A stretch of 6,003 nucleotides of DNA from Halanaerobium sp. (GTDB taxonomy: Bacteria; Bacillota; Halanaerobiia; Halanaerobiales; Halanaerobiaceae), in NCBI GenBank assembly GCA_003070825.1, contig QBLP01000118.1, positions 1 through 6,003 on the forward strand, in the 5' to 3' direction. A model generated the notes under the pieces. It had not been told where the DNA came from, made no database searches, and worked only from the letters and a program-made list of their open reading frames with translations. Shown here piece by piece: positions 4,973 to 6,003 of the stretch. Both the position numbers and the translations under genes were made by a program. Positions within the stretch are counted from its first letter, which is position 1; every line of letters begins with the position of its first letter.

Positions 4973-5910
4973 CTAAGCAATTAGTGATCTTAAAGATCTA
5001 ATATTTTCTGGTTTATCCATTTTATCAGCTAAGATCAATGTTAAAAGCTGAGTGATTCCAGCCAGAAAAACATCTGCTTTAATACTCTTTAGATTCTGTG
5101 TTTTTAAATTACCAGTAACCATGGCATCTTTAAAATAGTTAATTGTCTGTTCAACTACGCCGCGTTTTTTGTAGAGGTCTATCCAGTCATCTGTATCTCT
5201 AATGATGCCAGGATAAGTTCTTAAATCCTGGTCAGGATATGTATAGGTAACTCTACCGTAACTGGAGTCAGTACAGGGGTCTTCACAGTAGCAGTTTCTT
5301 TTACCACCTTTATGATTGGTTTTAGGACAGACAAACTTAAATCTGGGGCTGCGGTTTTTACCGCGACACCAACCATTAGGTTTCATTGGTAACGAAGAAT
5401 CTTTAGGACATAAAGGCCAGCCGTTTTCATTGTAATCTGGTTGGGGCAGATCTGAACTACTATTTCTAGAATTAAGTGGTATGACTGCTTTATCAAAGCC
5501 AAAATCCTTAATTAAAAAAGGATAAGTCTGATAACTATCAAAGGCAGAATCAGCGATAAAAGTGGAGTAATGATGATTATGAAGATTAAAATAATCTTCT
5601 AAAACTGGTTTTAAAGAAGTTGAATCTCCAATAGATTTGTCTTCATCAGGTGAGTCAGACTTTTTCTCAACAGGTATTTCAGGGTGATTATCTTTAAATT
5701 CATCATCAAAAAATGAGATGTGACGGATAACTCCAAGTCCATTAGTGACAATACCTGCTTTGTAGACATAGCAGAAATGACCGTTAATGTAGAGCTGTTT
5801 TATCTCTTTATTAACCTGAGCTGAGGAAGGCATAGACTGATACGCAAATGCATAAATATTAACATCTTTATCGTTTCGGTAGATATTTTTAAGTCTGCGA
5901 ATGATTGGAT
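4973..5910 (-). pseudogene. DDE transposase, 5'-truncated by another insertion sequence
   Basis: This is a cut-and-paste DDE transposase lacking its N-terminal part. From an internal ATG at 5833 it reads 286 residues, but the frame stays open and conserved-looking upstream (DNPIIRRLKNIYRND...) to about 5910. There it meets the end of an IS3-family element, and no ATG, GTG or TTG start is available. Visible features, numbered from Met 5833: INGHFCYVYKAGIVTNGLG (16-34); the second catalytic Asp in FIADSAFDSY (Asp95); a cysteine-rich insertion with Cys142, 156, 169, 181, 183 and 187; TYTYPDQDLRTYPGI (196-210); and the catalytic Glu in KKRGVVEQTINYFKD (Glu228). From memory of this clostridial family, the first Asp lies in a CDTTG-type motif upstream of this segment, so it is absent here and the protein is probably inactive. 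I place it in the IS4/IS5/IS1182-like group without a firm family. Confidence 0.8.
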
Positions 5911-6003
5911 TGTCAACCCTTTTTAAAACAATTTTTTATCGAACATTAAATATCTATATTCAACAGGTGTTAGGTAATCTAACGACCCGTGGATTCTGTG
6001 GTT
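5911..6003 (-). mobile_element. IS3-family element, right end (partial)
   Basis: The end of an IS3-type element enters from beyond the right edge. It contains the orfB C-terminus and about 12 further bases with an outward-facing TTGACA (rc of 5911-5916). Read from the plus strand the tip would be TGTCAACCC, a TG start as many IS3 members have. The exact boundary is inferred from where the disrupted transposase homology stops; the target duplication and the other end are outside the window. Confidence 0.6.
5923..6003 (-). CDS. IS3-family transposase OrfB, C-terminal fragment
   Basis: Twenty-six codons ending in TAA at 5923 read NHRIHGSLDYLTPVEYRYLM and then FDKKLF. The pattern NxRxHxSLxYLTPVEY is the hallmark C-terminus of the IS3-family OrfB integrase (rve) domain, just after its catalytic Glu helix. 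The rest of the gene is beyond the window edge, so whether it is intact cannot be judged. It lies on the same strand as, and directly upstream of, the truncated DDE transposase. Confidence 0.85.
   Translation of the reverse strand, partial: NHRIHGSLDYLTPVEYRYLMFDKKLF

Noticed and set aside
4973..5833. Treating the DDE transposase as an intact gene starting at ATG 5833
   Set aside because: Recognisable coding sequence continues upstream of that ATG, and the segment expected to carry the first catalytic Asp is missing.

Overview
The window is AT-rich bacterial DNA with tight, same-strand gene packing and strong Shine-Dalgarno (SD) sites. Its gene content points to an anaerobic low-GC Firmicute: IspE, a GlnR-type MerR repressor next to a GSI-alpha glutamine synthetase, an ECF vitamin-transporter S component, and SpoVG. 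A Halanaerobiales or Clostridia member is my best guess. That placement is inference, since no rRNA or marker gene is present.

Layout. Bases 1-25 are not genomic: they match the 3' end of an Illumina Nextera (Tn5) adapter, so the window starts at an untrimmed contig or read end. Then follow, all on the + strand: ispE (34-897); a consensus sigma-A promoter (935-963); glnR (1004-1393); glnA (1394-2725); an ECF S-component gene (2747-3283); a PurM/HypE-like AIR synthase-related gene (3289-4284); a second perfect promoter (4288-4316); spoVG (4351-4617); and a strong intrinsic terminator (4640-4676). From 4618 to 4972 no protein gene is visible, but this stretch holds the terminator, a third consensus promoter (4695-4723) with nothing recognisable behind it, and AT-rich hairpins. 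The right-hand kilobase is mobile DNA on the minus strand: a DDE transposase gene without its N-terminal part (4973-about 5910), abutting the end of an IS3-family element whose orfB C-terminus (5923-6003) runs off the window.

How the genes work together. GlnR and GlnA form the usual nitrogen-control pair: GlnR represses its own operon when glutamine is plentiful, and glutamine synthetase acts as the sensor. The S-component gene follows glnA by 21 bp and its stop is translationally coupled to the PurM-like gene, so glnR-glnA-ecfS-PurM-like is probably one transcript. The last two could be a membrane uptake and ATP-dependent modification pair for a vitamin-like compound of unknown identity. ispE and spoVG bracket this block as they bracket purR-yabJ in Bacillus subtilis, where glmU follows spoVG. 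Here insertion sequences lie where glmU might be expected.

Most worth a second look: the S component plus PurM-like pair, the orphan promoter at 4695, the acidic C-terminal tail of GlnR with an atypical inverted repeat in its promoter, and the nested insertion sequences.
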